Notes: generated from the sequence alone by a model not told the origin. A stretch of DNA of 64,000 nt from Rana temporaria (GCF_905171775.1 NC_053490.1:518372816-518436815), one strand, 5' to 3'. Positions 21,611 through 33,341 are shown, counted from the stretch's first letter. Translations and numbers: made by a program.

Positions 21611-22795
21611 GGACCACTGTCCCATTATTATAAATCTCAGGATTAATGGACCGGACCCAGAGAAGAACCCACCAAAAGACCAAGTTAGCGGTAAAGGCAT
21701 TAACTCTTACCTTCCCTGCCAGAGCAGTACCTAACTGGCTATTTTAACCTGCTTACAAGCAGCCATTCAAAAATAAAATATCAGCTTTGGTTGAAGCTTC
21801 GGGTGTCAAGGAGATTGAAAGTTGGGCAGAATCCAAAGATTTGAGTTCTCATAAGAATAGGAATAGAAGGGAAATTCTCCAATGGAGACATTTCTTCTAG
21901 TTCTAACTTTGGAGAGATTGTCTCTCACATCTTGTTGTGTCTACAAGCATTGACTGGACAAGGTCCTTTAGCACCCAAGGTTAAATGCCAAAGTGTGCCC
22001 CCCGTGAGCTGTGAACTACTTCCGTGGCATAGGCTAAAGGGGCTGCCTTTTCTGTGCCCCTTCTAATAAGGAACCCAAGGCAGCCGCCTCTTCTGCCTAT
22101 CCCCATTCCTGGACTTGCACTGGACAAAAAGTGAAAAGAAATCTCTCCAATTAGACACAGATGGAAAACAAATGTGACGGGGGGTTTAGTCCTTTCAGTT
22201 CTCTATCCAAAATTAAAAGAGAATCTTATGAGTTTAGATACACTTCAATTCTTCAAGCACCAGAGCATGCACTTAGCACTGACTGGGCTATTAATCGGAA
22301 AGTGAATGGTTGCTGGCTCTGGCGTGTTCTTTGTATCGACACGTCAAGGTACAATAGTTCATTCGCAGTCACAAGATAAAGAACAGATGTCTATGCTGAA
22401 AAAAAAAAGAACAGGTGCTCGGCATGTCAGAACTCTATCCAAGTGTGACATCAATCCAAATGCCTCCATATTAGCCTTAGATTCCGGATGCCGTTTATTA
22501 TTAAACATTTCCTATACATTTCTATATTTGCTGTGCACCTGTTTTGCTGAACAATTTGTAACTGGTAAGCATACTTCCTAACTTGGTGAGATGAGAAAGA
22601 GGGACACGTTGTAGCACAATGTATGTAGGCAAAAGGCCTGTCCCAGCCACGCCCTCAGTTATTTGGAACATTAAGAATTAATAGGTAAAATGTTGGCCAA
22701 ACCCACAGGAGCTGTTCTTCGATCCGCACATCACGTAACAGGAGGTCACTTTACCTTCGGGTTTGGTCTGCCCAATTGGGAAAGAGTCAAGTAAA
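21611..22795. other. No gene recognised
   Basis: Largely non-repetitive sequence of moderate GC. Short open frames only, none recognised. It could be plain intergenic DNA. Confidence 0.35.
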
Positions 22796-25205
22796 ACCTT
22801 ACAGAGGGAAGATAAAAGATGTAGAGGTGTAGCAACTTAGGGAAAGAGAGAGTGCCTTACAGAGGGAAGAGAAAATATGTAGAGGTGTAGCACCTTAGGG
22901 AAAGAGAGAGTGCTTTACAGGGGGAAGAAAGAAGATGTAGAGGTGTAGCAACTTAGGGAAAGAGAGGGTTTTACAGAGGGAAGAGAAAAGATGTAGAGGT
23001 GTAGCAACTTAGGGAAAGAGAGAGGGCTTTACAGGGGGAAGAAAGAAGATGTAGAGGTGTAGCAACTTAGGGAAAGAGAGAGGGCCTTACAGAGGGAAGA
23101 GAAAAGATGTAGAGGTGTAGCAACTTAGGGAAAGAGAGAGGGCCTTACACAGGGGTCAAGTCCTGGGGAAAAAAGTGTGGGAACTCCCACCCAAGATCCA
23201 CTCCCCTACCAAAAAAAATAAATTATACGCTCATATGCATAATTACTAAACCGCATGTTTTTTTTCTTTTCGATCCCGTGATAACTCGCGTCAGACCTCC
23301 GCAATGTCTCCTGGGAACAATGACAAAAGCTCCCAGGAGACATTGCGGCATCGAGGAAGTGATGGAATACCCACACACTACCTAATGAATCCATATACAG
23401 GAAGCGGCCAGTAACATAAAGGATTACTAAGGTTTGCCTGCCCCTGACAGTGATTCGAGCTGGGCATCGCTGCTTAGTAAAGAATTGGCTCAGGCGGCTC
23501 GGCTGCTCTAGTCCTGCAAAGGGAACTAAGTTCCTGCTGTGAAAAAAGTGCAGGAACTCCGTTCCCACGCGTTCCCACAGGACTTGAGCCCTGGCCTTAC
23601 AGAGGGAAGAGAAAAGATGTAGAGGTGTAGCAACTTAGTGAAAGAGAGAGGGCTTTACAGAGGAAAGAGAAAATATGTAGAGGTGTAGCAACTTAGGGAA
23701 AGAGAGAGGGCTTTACAGAGGGAAGAGAAAAGATGTAGAGGTGTAGCAACTTAGGGAAAGACAGAGGGTTTTACAGAGGGAAGAGAAAATATGTAGAGGT
23801 GTAGCACCTTAGGGAAAGAGAGAGGACTTTACAGAGGGAAGAGAAAAGATGTAGAGGTGTAGCACCTTAGGGAAAGAGAGAGGACTTTACAGAGGGAAGA
23901 GAAAAGATGTAGAGGTGTAGCAACTTAGGGAAAGAGAGAGGACTTTACAGAGGAAAGAGAAAAGATGTAGAGGTGTAGCAACTTAGGGAAAGAGAGAGGG
24001 CTTTACAGAGGGAAGAGAAAAGATGTAGAGGTGTAGCAACTTAGGGAAAGACAGAGGGTTTTACAGAGGGAAGAGAAAATATGTAGAGGTGTAGCACCTT
24101 AGGGAAAGAGAGAGGACTTTACAGAGGGAAGAAAGAAGATGTAGAGGTGTAGCAACTTAGGGAAAGAGAGAGGGCTTTACAGGGGGAAGAAAGAAGATGT
24201 AGAGGTGTAGCAACTTAGGGAAAGAGAGAGGAATTTACAGAGGGAAGAGAAAAGATGTAGAGGTGTTGTATCACCTTAGGGAAAGAGAGAGGGCTTTACA
24301 GAGGGAAGAAGGAAGATGTAGAGGTGTAGCAACTTAGGGAAAGAGAGAGGGATTTACAGAGGGAAGAAAGAAGATGTAGAGGTGTAGCAACTTAGGGAAA
24401 GAGAGATTGTTTTGCAGAGGGAAGAGAAAAGATGTAGAGGTGTAGCAACTTAGGGAAAGAGAGGGTTTTACAGAGGGAAGAAAGAAGATGTAGAGGTGTA
24501 GCAACTTAGGGAAAGAGAGGGTTTTACAGAGGGAAGAAAGGAGGTGTAGCAACTTAGGGAAAGATAGAGGGGTTTACAGAGGGAAGAGAAAAGATGTTGA
24601 GGTGTTGTAGAACCTTAGGGAAAGAGAGAGGGCTTTACAGAGGGAAGAACGAAGATGTAGAGGTCAAGAGGTGTAGCAACTTAGGGAAAGAGAGAGGGGT
24701 TTACAGAGGTAAGAAAGAAGATGTAGAGGTGTAGCAACTTAGGGAAAGAGAGAGGGCTTTACAGGGGGAAGAAAGTAGATGTAGAGGTATAGGCACTTAG
24801 GGAAAGAGAGAGGGCTTTACAAAGGGAAGAGAAAAGATGTAGAGGTGTAGCAACTTAGGGAAAGAGAGAGGGCTTTACAGGGGGAAGTAAGAAGACGTAG
24901 AGGTATAGACACTTAGGGAAAGAGACAGAGCTTTACAGAGGAAAGAAAGAAGATGTAGAGGTGTAGCAACTTAGGGAAAGAGAGAGGGCTTTACAGAGGG
25001 AAGAGAAAAGATGTAGAGCTGTAGCAACTTAGGGAAAGAGAGAGGGCTTTACAGGGGGAAGAAAGAAGATGTAGAGGTATAGCCACTTAGGGAAAGAGAG
25101 AGGGCTTTACAGAGGGAAGAACGAAGATGTAAAGGTGTAGCAACTTAGAGGAAGAGAAAGGGTTTTACAGAGAGGAATAACGAAAATGTAGAGGTGTAGC
25201 AACAG
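22796..25205 (+). repeat. 58-bp minisatellite, ~33 copies, split by a hAT-like element
   Basis: The unit is TTACAGAGGGAAGAGAAAAG, then ATGTAGAGGTGTAGCAACTT, then AGGGAAAGAGAGAGGGCT. Copies differ by single bases and small indels (AGAAAGAAG, GTAGCACC, a GTTGTATCACC variant). It is purine-rich on the plus strand. It is interrupted at 23150-23593 and decays toward 25200. The repeats directly abut, so it is not CRISPR. Confidence 0.95.
23150..23593. mobile_element. hAT-like element with perfect 8-bp target duplication
   Basis: Ends CAGGGGTCAAGTCCTG and CAGGACTTGAGCCCTG are inverted repeats. GCCTTACA lies on both sides (23142-23149 and 23594-23601). The inside shows a second inverted pair, GTGGGAACTCC against GGAGTTCC-like words. 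No transposase. It inserted after the 58-bp array had formed. Confidence 0.93.
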
Positions 25206-26510
25206 GGAGAGTACCTCCTCTGAGGAATCCTCATAGCAAGGACCTGAGGCTTTCATAGCAGGGAAGCAGCTATGACATGATATGATTGAGCACCGCAACC
25301 CCCTCTTGACGCCTGTTGCTGGGAACTAAATGCAAATGAACTGTGAATTCTTGAGCTTGGCTTGCACAATTACCCTTTCCGGGAACTTTATGCTACCAAT
25401 TTGGAATGTCAATGTACCATCTACTGTATATGGATTGTTTTATGGAGTATTGTACCATGTTCTTGTAACTCTTGCCTTCATTTAAAGTTCAGTATGGGGG
25501 GGGCTGTGGGGGAAGGAAATGTTGCAGTTGGTTCAGGTTCGGAGTAGTTGTGATCTGTTGTGGTGGGTCAGTGATCAAATAGGTTCCTCCTGAGCACCAT
25601 CCATAAACTTGGCACCCATGTTACATTGGCCTCAGATATGGCCTCAGATATGTAGTGGTGACCTCAGCAGAATTAGACTTGTAACCACGCCACCCACGAG
25701 GCCTCTGTAATAAAAGAACTGGATATTCCTGTAAGGTTGGTGGTGATCCTCTGTACCCGGGTTGGACTATTGGGTGTGAGGAAGAACCTTTGTTGCGCAT
25801 CAGATAATTAAGAGCCACTCAGGATTATGGTGAATCTTAACTAACACTGGTTTAATGGTTACACAGCATATTTATGCATTTATCATTAGGAAACCCCCCT
25901 TCGGGTCAGCCAATTACAGCAGGACACGATATTTACACAATGCAATAGTATGTTAGGTTCCAAGCCACAGTATACTATTCTGCCTGCAGGTAATTCTATT
26001 GTCTTCAGTAATGTTACACCATAAATACTAGCTTCAGGTAATGTTCTGGTATTTCCCGTCAACAAACACATTCTTGTTATGTTTATTTGTGCTAATTGCA
26101 GGCTACAATCTTATCAGACTAAGTTAAAAGCCATCTACACATTCTTCTGCTCCCTTCTGCACGTAGGCATACATGATATGTTATTTCTAATTTATTCTAG
26201 TTAAAACATAAAGGGGTACTCTTTCAGATCCTTACAATTCCTATGTAGGCCTATGGCTTAATATGTGGAACCTGTAAAGTGGCTGTACTTTTTCTAAACA
26301 TTGCAATCTTTTGTTTCTTTTTTCAGGGTTTTCATTCCATTTTTTTTGCTTTTATTTCTCCTATTTTCCACTTTCCTTTTTCTCGATATTGGGGAATGGG
26401 GAAAGGGATATGGCCTATGTCACATTTACATCTTAGACAAAATATTTTCATTTATGTTTGACTATGTAACATGCTCACAAAAAGATGGTATATATATTGT
26501 TTACAAATAA
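25206..26510. other. No gene recognised
   Basis: AT-moderate, mostly single-copy-looking sequence without recognisable exons. Confidence 0.35.
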
Positions 26511-26618
26511 CAAGTGCCCAAATAAAGTGCACTGTCCATATACAGCCACCAGGTGTCTCCAACTGGATGCAAATTGTTGACTGCTGTCCTCTTATCAGTT
26601 CCACACCACAGTGTTTTA

Positions 26619-26945
26619 AAGTGGTTGTATACCCTGTACAACCAATTTTCCCTACAGGTAAGCCTATAATAAGGCTTACCTTTAGGTACTGGAAATATCT
26701 CCTAAACCTCTACGGTTTAGGAGATATTTGCCATATATGCCGGCGCCGACATAATCGCCGCATGCGCACTGAAGAAAGAGCATGATCCGTGCCCTTTCTA
26801 TAGTGCTTGTGCTGTGGCCGTCAGCTCCCGCACATGAGTGACGTCACGTGACTCCTGCCAATAGCAGAGCCAGAGTCCACGGTCCCGGAAGGAAGAGGGG
26901 TTGAAGATGGACGCGATTACACAGCGGGGGCAGCAATGCATAGTA
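26619..26945. repeat. TTAA MITE, AGTGGTTGTATACC type
   Basis: Starts right after TTTTAA with AGTGGTTGTATACCCTG. It contains the palindromes TACAGGTAAGCC/GGCTTACCTTTAGGTA and TATCTCCTAAACC/GGTTTAGGAGATA, also found in copies at 27454, 30729 and 53883. The right end is not clearly preserved. Confidence 0.6.
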
Positions 26946-26961
26946 GCCCATTACATGTGGT

Positions 26962-27012
26962 GACCCCTGATGACGTCAGACGTGCAGACGAAACGCGTAG
27001 ATAAAGCACATA
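26962..27012 (+). ncRNA. Hammerhead ribozyme-like motif, type I
   Basis: Core CTGATGA (26967-26973), an extra C (26974), stem II GTC/GAC (26975-26977 with 26987-26989), GAAA (26990-26993), self-complementary stem III ACGCGT (26993-26998), cleavage-site base A (26999). The outer stem I may be ATGTG near 26955 with CACAT near 27007, with an internal loop. The invariant core is intact. Stem II is only 3 bp with a 9-base loop, so this copy is weaker than those at 7.0 and 57.0 kb. Confidence 0.6.
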
Positions 27013-27453
27013 TCAGCGTCCCTGCAAAAAATTGTGTGCTCTGTCAAATTTTATCTATTGTAGGTGTAACGTTCATAGCGTGTATTTTAATAAACAATAC
27101 GTACTTCACCATGGGAGGCATCCTCCTCTTTTTATACCATTTTTGGGAGATCAAGTTTGTGTCTAAGCTTGTTGGCCCTGCATGTCGGACAAGAGGAACA
27201 TCAAAAATGGCATCCTTATTCTGCTTAATGTGACTACCTGTAATGGGGGTCATGGTGAGTCCGGTGAGTGGGCTGTGTGTCTGGTGTTGGTGTAGAAGAA
27301 CATTAAAACACTGTAGTGTGGAATTGATAAGAGGACAGCAGTCAATTTACCATCCATTGTCTACCATTTGCATCCAATTGGAGACACCTGGTGGCTGTAT
27401 ACGGATATTGCACAGAATGCACTTTATTTGAGCACTTGTTATTTATTCATTTA

Positions 27454-27800
27454 AAGTGGTTGTATAGGCACATTTTTAACTTTTACCTACAGGTAAGCCT
27501 ATTATGAGGCTTACCTGTAGGTAAAAAAAATATCTCCTAAACCTTTATGGCTTAGGAGATATTCCCCTCGCAATGAGCCGCTGACTGCAGCAGCGCATGC
27601 GCACAGGGGATTCTCGGCTGAAGGCCTGGCAGACGCCGGACCTTGCCGGAAAAAAGTCTCCCGCGCGCAGGCACGGGAGTGACAACATTGCAACTTCTGG
27701 TCCCGCTGGCTCTCCAGACTAGGAGGTGGAACGCACGCCAGCCTCCCCAGCAAAGGGACCATCTCTCCACAACATTGACACAGTGCCGGGTCCGGGGCAC
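27454..27800. repeat. TTAA MITE fragment, AGTGGTTGTATAGG type
   Basis: Begins TTTAAAGTGGTTGTATAGGC with the same internal palindromes (TACAGGTAAGCCTATTATGA, TATCTCCTAAACC) as the copy at 26619. The right end is uncertain. Confidence 0.55.
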
Positions 27801-28289
27801 CGACAAAAGTAAGTATTGACCTCTTTTTTGGCTAAAAGGGTCAACAACATTTGGTAAGGTGCCATCCTTATTCAGAGCACTTTTTTGGGTGATCTCTCAC
27901 GGTCGGTGAAGGTGGAGCTATTCACAGCGAATTTGAAGGCTGATTACAATGCACTAAAGCACTTTACTAAAGGACTTTGTTATAGCTATTTTTACACTAG
28001 TGGTATTCTACATAATTGTACTAACTTTGTTGCGGATATAATTTCTGTTATTTTCACACCATTAATTTACACAGCACGTGATTGATTTATTGGTGCGGTA
28101 TTTTCATTTAATTTATTCCAATTTATTTATGTGTATTACCTTATTCACTATTTATAATTTGTATTCAACTTAGCGCCCCCACCCTTCTTTTCATCACTTG
28201 TCTCAGTATTGCACTGTTATTGGGATGCAGCTTAAATTGAATGTTTTATTAATTATCACTTATATTTACCCCTTTTTCAGGGATTGTAC
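27801..28289. other. No gene recognised
   Basis: AT-rich sequence without recognised features. Confidence 0.35.
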
Positions 28290-28416
28290 ATAGAACAATA
28301 TCGGAGCTCTGAAAAGTAGAAGCATGCATATGTACTCAGTAATTGGTTTGGGCCCCATTTGCAGCAATTACTGCCTCAATGCGACGTGGCATGAAAGCTA
28401 TCAGCCTGTGGCACTG

Positions 28417-28640
28417 CCAGGGGCGTCGGGAGGGGTGGCTAAAGCCCCGAATGTGACCCCGAAAACCCCAGAGTCTCATGCTGGCAGGTCTCCATTGATA
28501 GCCCCGAGCGAGCGGTGAGCGCCGGGACCGATCTGATCCAGAGCACAGCCGAATGTGGCCGAGTGCCATAGCAGAGACGAGTGCACGGAACAGTAAGGTA
28601 ATGGCAGGCCCGAATCGAAACCAGCAGCTCCTTCGGGGGT
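28417..28640. repeat. GC-rich insertion within the Tc1 element
   Basis: Interrupts conserved Tc1 sequence between GCCTGTGGCACTGC and GCTTCAATAGCGGTCTTCAG. It starts CAGGGGCGTCGGGAGGGG, like some hAT-type ends, but no clear inverted end or target duplication was found. Confidence 0.45.
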
Positions 28641-28644
28641 AGTG

Positions 28645-29551
28645 CTACATCAGGATGCTTCAATAGCGGTCTTCAGCTCTTCTGCATTGTTTGGTCTCAT
28701 GTCTTTCATCTTTCTCTTGGCAATGCCCCGTAGATTCTCTATGGGGTTCAGGTCAGGCGAGTTTGCTGGCCAATCAACCACATCAATTCCACGGTCATTG
28801 AACCAGGTTTTGGTGCTTTTGGCAGTGTGGGGGAGGTGCCAAGTCCTTCTGGAAAATGAAGTCAGCATCCCCATAGAGCTCATCTGCGGAAGGAAGCATG
28901 AAGTGCTCCAAAATCTTATGGTAGACGGCTGCGGTGACCCCGGAATTAATGAAGCACAGTGGACCAGCACCAGCAGATGACACGGCTCCCCAAATCAACA
29001 GACTGTGGAAACTTTACACTGGACTTCAAGCATCTTCCAGTGTGTGCCTCTCCATTCTTCCTCCATACTCCAGCTCCTTGGTTTCCAAATGAGATGCAAA
29101 ATTTGCTCTCATCAGAAAAGAGGACTTAGGACCCCTGAGAACAGACCAGGTGTGTTTTTCTTTAGCCCAGGTAAGACTCTTCTGACATTGTTTGTTGGTC
29201 AGGAGGCTTGACAAGAGGAATACGACATTCGAAGCCCATGTCCAGGATCCGTCTGTGTGTGGTGGCTCTTGATGCACGGACTCCAGCCTCAGTCCACTCC
29301 TTGTGAAAGTCCCCAACACTTTTCAATGGCCTTTTCCTGACAATCCTCTCCAGGCTGCGGTCATCCCTGCTGCTTGTGCACCTTTTTCTTCCATACTTTT
29401 CCCTTCCACATAACTTTCTATTAATGTGCTTTGATACATCACTTTGGGAACATTCAACTTATTTTGCAATTACCTTTTGAGGCTTTCCCTCCTTATGGAG
29501 GGTGTCAATGATGGTTTTATGCACAACTGTCAGGTCAGCAGTCTTTCCCAT
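28645..29551 (-). pseudogene. Tc1 transposase, disrupted
   Basis: The ATG at 29551 opens MGKTADLTVVHKTI, a typical Tc1 start, and the frame then meets a stop after KPQKVIAK. Downstream, SSAGAGPLCFINSGVTAAV and VVDWPANSPDLNPIENL are recognisable in different frames. The catalytic Glu of NPIE is kept, but the usual Trp after it is Arg. Several frameshifts make it non-functional. Confidence 0.9.
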
Positions 29552-29669
29552 GATTGTGATTCCTACTGAACCAGACTGAGAGACCATTTAAAGGCTCAGG
29601 AACCCTTTGCAGGTGTTATGGCTTAATTAGCTGATTAGAATCGGACACGCTGTAACTTACCTGGCTTTG

Positions 29670-30299
29670 GTTTGAATCCTCAACGAATTCGATCCATAAG
29701 TTACGGCGGCGTAGTGTATCTCTCGCGGCAGAATTCAAATTGGGCGGGTAGGGGGCGTGTTTCATTTAAATGAAGCACGTCCCCGCGCTGAACGAACTGC
29801 GAATGCGCTGTCCGTAAAAACTCCCAGGGTGCATTGCTCCAAATGACGTCGCAAGGACGTCATTGTTTTCAACATGAACGTAAATGGCGTCCAGCCCCAT
29901 TCACGGACGACTTACGCAAACAACGTAAAATTTTAAAAATTAGACGCGGGAACGACGGCCATACTTAACATTGAGTACGCCACCATATAGCAGCTTTAAT
30001 TATACACCGGAAAAAGCCGAACGGAAACGACGTAAAAAATGCCGGTCGTACGTTCGTGGATCGTCGGAAATAGCTAATTTGCATACTAAACGCGGATTAC
30101 GACGTGAACGCCACCTAGCCGATGCCGAAAAACTGCATCTAAGATCCGACGGCGTACGAAGACGTACGCCTGTCGGATCTAACACAGATGCCGTCGTATC
30201 TTGTTTTGTGGATACCAAAACAAAGATACGACGCGCAAAATTCGAAATTACGCGGCGTATCAAGAGATACGCTGCGTAATTTCCTTGAGGATCTGCCCC
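29670..30299 (+). mobile_element. GGGCCAGATTC-family MITE nested in Tc1
   Basis: The left tip GTTTGAATCCTCAACGAA pairs imperfectly with right tip TTCCTTGAGGATCTGCCCC. TTG is duplicated (29667-29669 and 30300-30302). It carries the family block CGACGGCCATACTTAACATT in forward orientation. It interrupts the Tc1 5' region, so it is younger than the Tc1 copy. Confidence 0.8.
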
Positions 30300-30728
30300 T
30301 TGGAGCCTATAATATTGCACCTTTTCACAATATTTTAATTTCGGAGATTGTGGATTTGGGGTTTTCATGAGCTGTAAGCCATAATCATCACAACTATGAT
30401 AAATCACGGCTTGAACTATCTTGCTTTGCATGTAATGAGACTCTCTCATATATTAGTTTCACCTTTTAAGTTGCATTAGTGAAATAAATGAACTTCTGCA
30501 CGATATTCAAGTTTTTCGAGTTTCACCTGTATACCTTCTCACTCTTTCTTAAAATATTTGGCTGGAAAGTTGGGTTTGAAGCATTTTCAGCTTGAGGCCC
30601 ACAATGTATTTTTGCCTTTTTGTCAGGACAATTTCCCACAGATGGACGCTGGCGTGGCACCAAGCAACTAAAATAGATTTATCATAAATGTTCACTTAAC
30701 ATAAGGGCACATGTCAAAATGAACTTAA

Positions 30729-31163
30729 AGCGGTTGTAAACCCGCATGACATTTTTAATTTTTTTTCCTCCTGTAAGGGAAAAGTCATAATGAGCTAATA
30801 TGCACCGCATATTAGCTCATTATGAAATACTTACCTCGGAACGAGGTGCGTAGCACTTACCTGGTTCACGCCGAGCGAGATTTCATCTTGCCTCGGCGTG
30901 TCTTCCGGGTATCGCCGCTCCAGCGCTGTGATTGGCTGGAGCAGCGATGACGTCACTCCCGCGCGGGAGATTTAAAACTCGGCAAGGTCCGGCGGCTGCC
31001 GGTCCTTTCGCCGTAGATCCCCCCTGCGCATGCGCAGCGGCGCATTGCGAGGGGAATATCTCCTAAACCGTGCAGGTTTAGAAGATATTCTCCTTACCTA
31101 CAGGTAAGCCTTGTTATAGGCTTACCTGTAGGTAAAAGTACAAAAAGTGGGTTTACAACCACT
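30729..31163. mobile_element. Complete TTAA MITE, AGCGGTTGTAAACC type
   Basis: The body starts AGCGGTTGTAAACCCGC and ends GTGGGTTTACAACCACT, with TTAA on both sides. It contains the palindromes TACAGGTAAGCC/GGCTTACCTGTA and TATCTCCTAAACC. It is the best preserved member of the group found at 26619, 27454 and 53883. Confidence 0.85.
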
Positions 31164-31169
31164 TTAACA

Positions 31170-31487
31170 TTAGGGCAACATTTTTGAGTATGGCCTCAGT
31201 TGAAACTAATAAATTATAAAATACACTTAGTGCCATCATCCAGAATAATTGATACAAAGATGGGACCAGATGAGCATAGGGTGGGGGCTGCTAGTGCCGT
31301 CTAACCCGTAAATGATTACCAATCATGAAAGAGTTGACTAGGACTTTTCTGGGCACTGATAACACAACAAAAAATTAACATAAAAAACTTTACAATGTTA
31401 AAAACATTTGAGCCAAACCCCAACATAAGGAAACAGCGTAGTAAATAATGGAGAACCGACGCATGTCTGTTAAAGTGGAGAAGGCCA
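31170..31487. other. No gene recognised
   Basis: AT-rich sequence, probably part of the retroelement fragment that carries the minus-strand hammerhead motif next to it. Confidence 0.3.
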
Positions 31488-31533
31488 AGACCTTGACCGG
31501 TTTCGCGGTAATACCGCTTCTTCAGGAGGATCT
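31488..31533 (-). ncRNA. Hammerhead ribozyme-like motif, type I, minus strand
   Basis: On the minus strand: core CTGAAGA (31525-31519), extra A (31518), stem II GCGGT/ACCGC (31517-31513 with 31509-31505) with loop ATT, GAAA (31504-31501), self-complementary stem III ACCGGT (31501-31496), cleavage base C (31495). Stem I is imperfect (GATCCT against AAGGTC, with a mismatch and a wobble). The invariant core is intact; N7 is A, which is allowed. Confidence 0.65.
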
Positions 31534-31648
31534 GTATGATATACAATACAGTTTACAAAACTAGCAACAATATATACAAACAAAGTAAATATATAGTTAC
31601 AATATTTTAACATCATGAGAACAGTCAATTGTCAAAAACGAATGTCTA

Positions 31649-32104
31649 AGGCCCCGTACAGACGACGGAACATGTCTGCTGAAACTGGTCCGCGGACCAG
31701 TTTCAGCAGACATGTTCGGTCGTCTGTACAGCCGAGCGGACAGGATTCCAGCGTACATTTGCCCGCCGGGCCTTTTTCCAGCGGGCAAATATTTCCAAAC
31801 TTGTTTAGAAACAGCCCGCTGGAATCCTGTCCGTCGGACATGTTCGGTCGTCTGTACAGACCTACCGTACATGTCCGAGCGGCCGCCATCCCTCGCATGC
31901 GTGGAAGCATTGACCTTCCTGCGTCGCGCACGTCGCCGCGTCATCGTCGCGGCGACGGCGCGGACACGTCACCGCGCTGTCTGTCCGCGCGGATTGCCTC
32001 TCATTTCTGTTTGATGGTGTGTACAACCATCAGACAGAAATCTCCGACCGGACATGTCCGATGAAAACGGTCCGGCGGACTGTCCGGTTGTGTGTACAAG
32101 GCCT
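31649..32104. mobile_element. MITE with GGCCCCGTACA ends
   Basis: Left AGGCCCCGTACAGACGACGG pairs with right GTTGTGTGTACAAGGCCT. Inside are further palindromes (GACATGTTCGGTCGTCTGTACA and partners). It belongs to the GTACACACGATCGG group also at 34825, 35798, 36962, 37541 and 55803. Confidence 0.7.
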
Positions 32105-32424
32105 AACTGCTCACCAAGTGGAGTTCTTGGACCAGGCTTCTGCTCAAATAAATACCCCCCCGTGGATTCCCTTCCCTCCAATCACTTAATATCCACTTCT
32201 GTGATCGTTTACATTATGGTGCAGGTTCCATTCTCTCCTTTTTCCCAATTCCTTCTTTCCCGTCACTCCCCTTTTCTCTGCCCCCCTTAACTCTCTTACA
32301 CATCTCCTAAGCATTCCCTTCTCCCTGACTTTTCCCCTCTCCCATTCTTCCCCCCCTCTCCTCCCCTCCCTTGCTTCCTGCCCAAGCTTCCTGCCCTAGC
32401 TAATATTCAGCTTCCTGCCCAAGC
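32105..32424. other. No gene recognised
   Basis: Pyrimidine-rich sequence (long CT stretches near 32220-32400). No exon is recognised. Confidence 0.35.
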
Positions 32425-32609
32425 CAATATTCAGCTTTCAGCGCTGTCGCACTTTGAATGACAATTGCGCGGTCATGCTACACTGTACCCAAACAATTTT
32501 TTTATCATTTTGTTCCCACAAATAGAGCTTTCTTTTGGTGGTATTTGATCACCTCTGCAATTTTTTTTTTTGCCCAACAACTAAAAAAAGACCGAAATTT
32601 TTAAAAAAA

Positions 32610-33341
32610 GGGGTAGATTCACGTAGTTCAGCATTTCTTTGTGCGGGCTTAACGTATCCTATTTACGTTACGCCTCCGCAACTTTTACAGGCAAGTGCCG
32701 TATTCTTAAAAGAAAGTTGCGGCGGCGTAGCGTAAATAGGCCGGCGTAAGCCCGCCTAATTCAAATAGTGAAGAGGTGGGCGTGTGTTATGTAAATTAGG
32801 CTTGACCCGACGTGATTGACGTTTTCCCGAACGGCGCATGCGCCGTCCGTGGAATTTCCCAGTGTGCATTGCTCCAAAGTACGCCGCAAGGATGTCATTG
32901 GTTTCGTCGTGAACGTAAATGACGTCCAGCCCCATTCCCGAACGAATTACGCAAACGACGTAAAAAATTCAAAATTCAACGCGGGAACGACGGCCATACT
33001 TAACATTGGTACGCCGCACTTACGCCACCATATAGCAGGGGTAACTATACGCCGGGAAAAGCCTAACGTAAACGGCGTAAATGTACTGCGTCGGCCGGGA
33101 GTACGTTCGTGAATTCGCGTATCTTGCTGATTTACATATTTCGACGCGTAAAGCCCCTAGCGGTCAGCGGAAAAATGCAGTTACGATCCGACGGCGTAAG
33201 AGACTTACGCCGGTCGGATCTATTAGAAATCTACGCGTAACTGATTCTATGAATCAGGCGCACAGATACGACCGGCCGGACTCAGAGATACGACGGCGTA
33301 TCTGGAGATACGCCGTCGTATCTTGTCTGTGAATCTACCCC
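32610..33341 (+). mobile_element. GGGCCAGATTC-family MITE
   Basis: Ends GGGGTAGATTCACG and GTGAATCTACCCC are inverted repeats with AAA duplicated on both sides (607-609 and 342-344 of the local coordinates, i.e. 32607-32609 and 33342-33344). It contains CGACGGCCATACTTAACATT and CACCATATAGCAGGGGTAAC in forward orientation, plus terminal AGATACGACGGCGTATCT palindromes. A good reference copy. Confidence 0.9.

Larger units (their letters stand above)
26511..27447. repeat. Large inverted repeat surrounding a hammerhead motif
   Basis: The left arm (about 26508-26617) and right arm (about 27303-27445) are reverse complements. Shared words: AACAAGTGCCCAAATAAAGT, CAGCCACCAGGTGTCTCCAA and CTGCTGTCCTCTTATCA. 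The right arm has about 40 extra bases. A TTAA MITE begins in the left arm at CAGTGTTTTAA; the right arm keeps the uninterrupted CAGTGTTTTAATGTT. This may be a Penelope-like element in inverted arrangement, an inference. Confidence 0.65.
28290..30529 (-). mobile_element. Second Tc1-family transposon, left end truncated, twice interrupted
   Basis: The right (5') end shows a terminal repeat, on the minus strand CAGGTGAAACTCGAAAAACT, next to TA. The left end lacks a matching terminus. It is interrupted by a GC-rich block at about 28417-28640 and by a GGGCCAGATTC-family MITE at 29670-30299. The family differs from the Tc1 at 12.1 kb. Confidence 0.85.

Noticed and set aside
22796..25205. Possible CRISPR-like array
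   Set aside because: Units abut without unique spacers and the context is a vertebrate genome.
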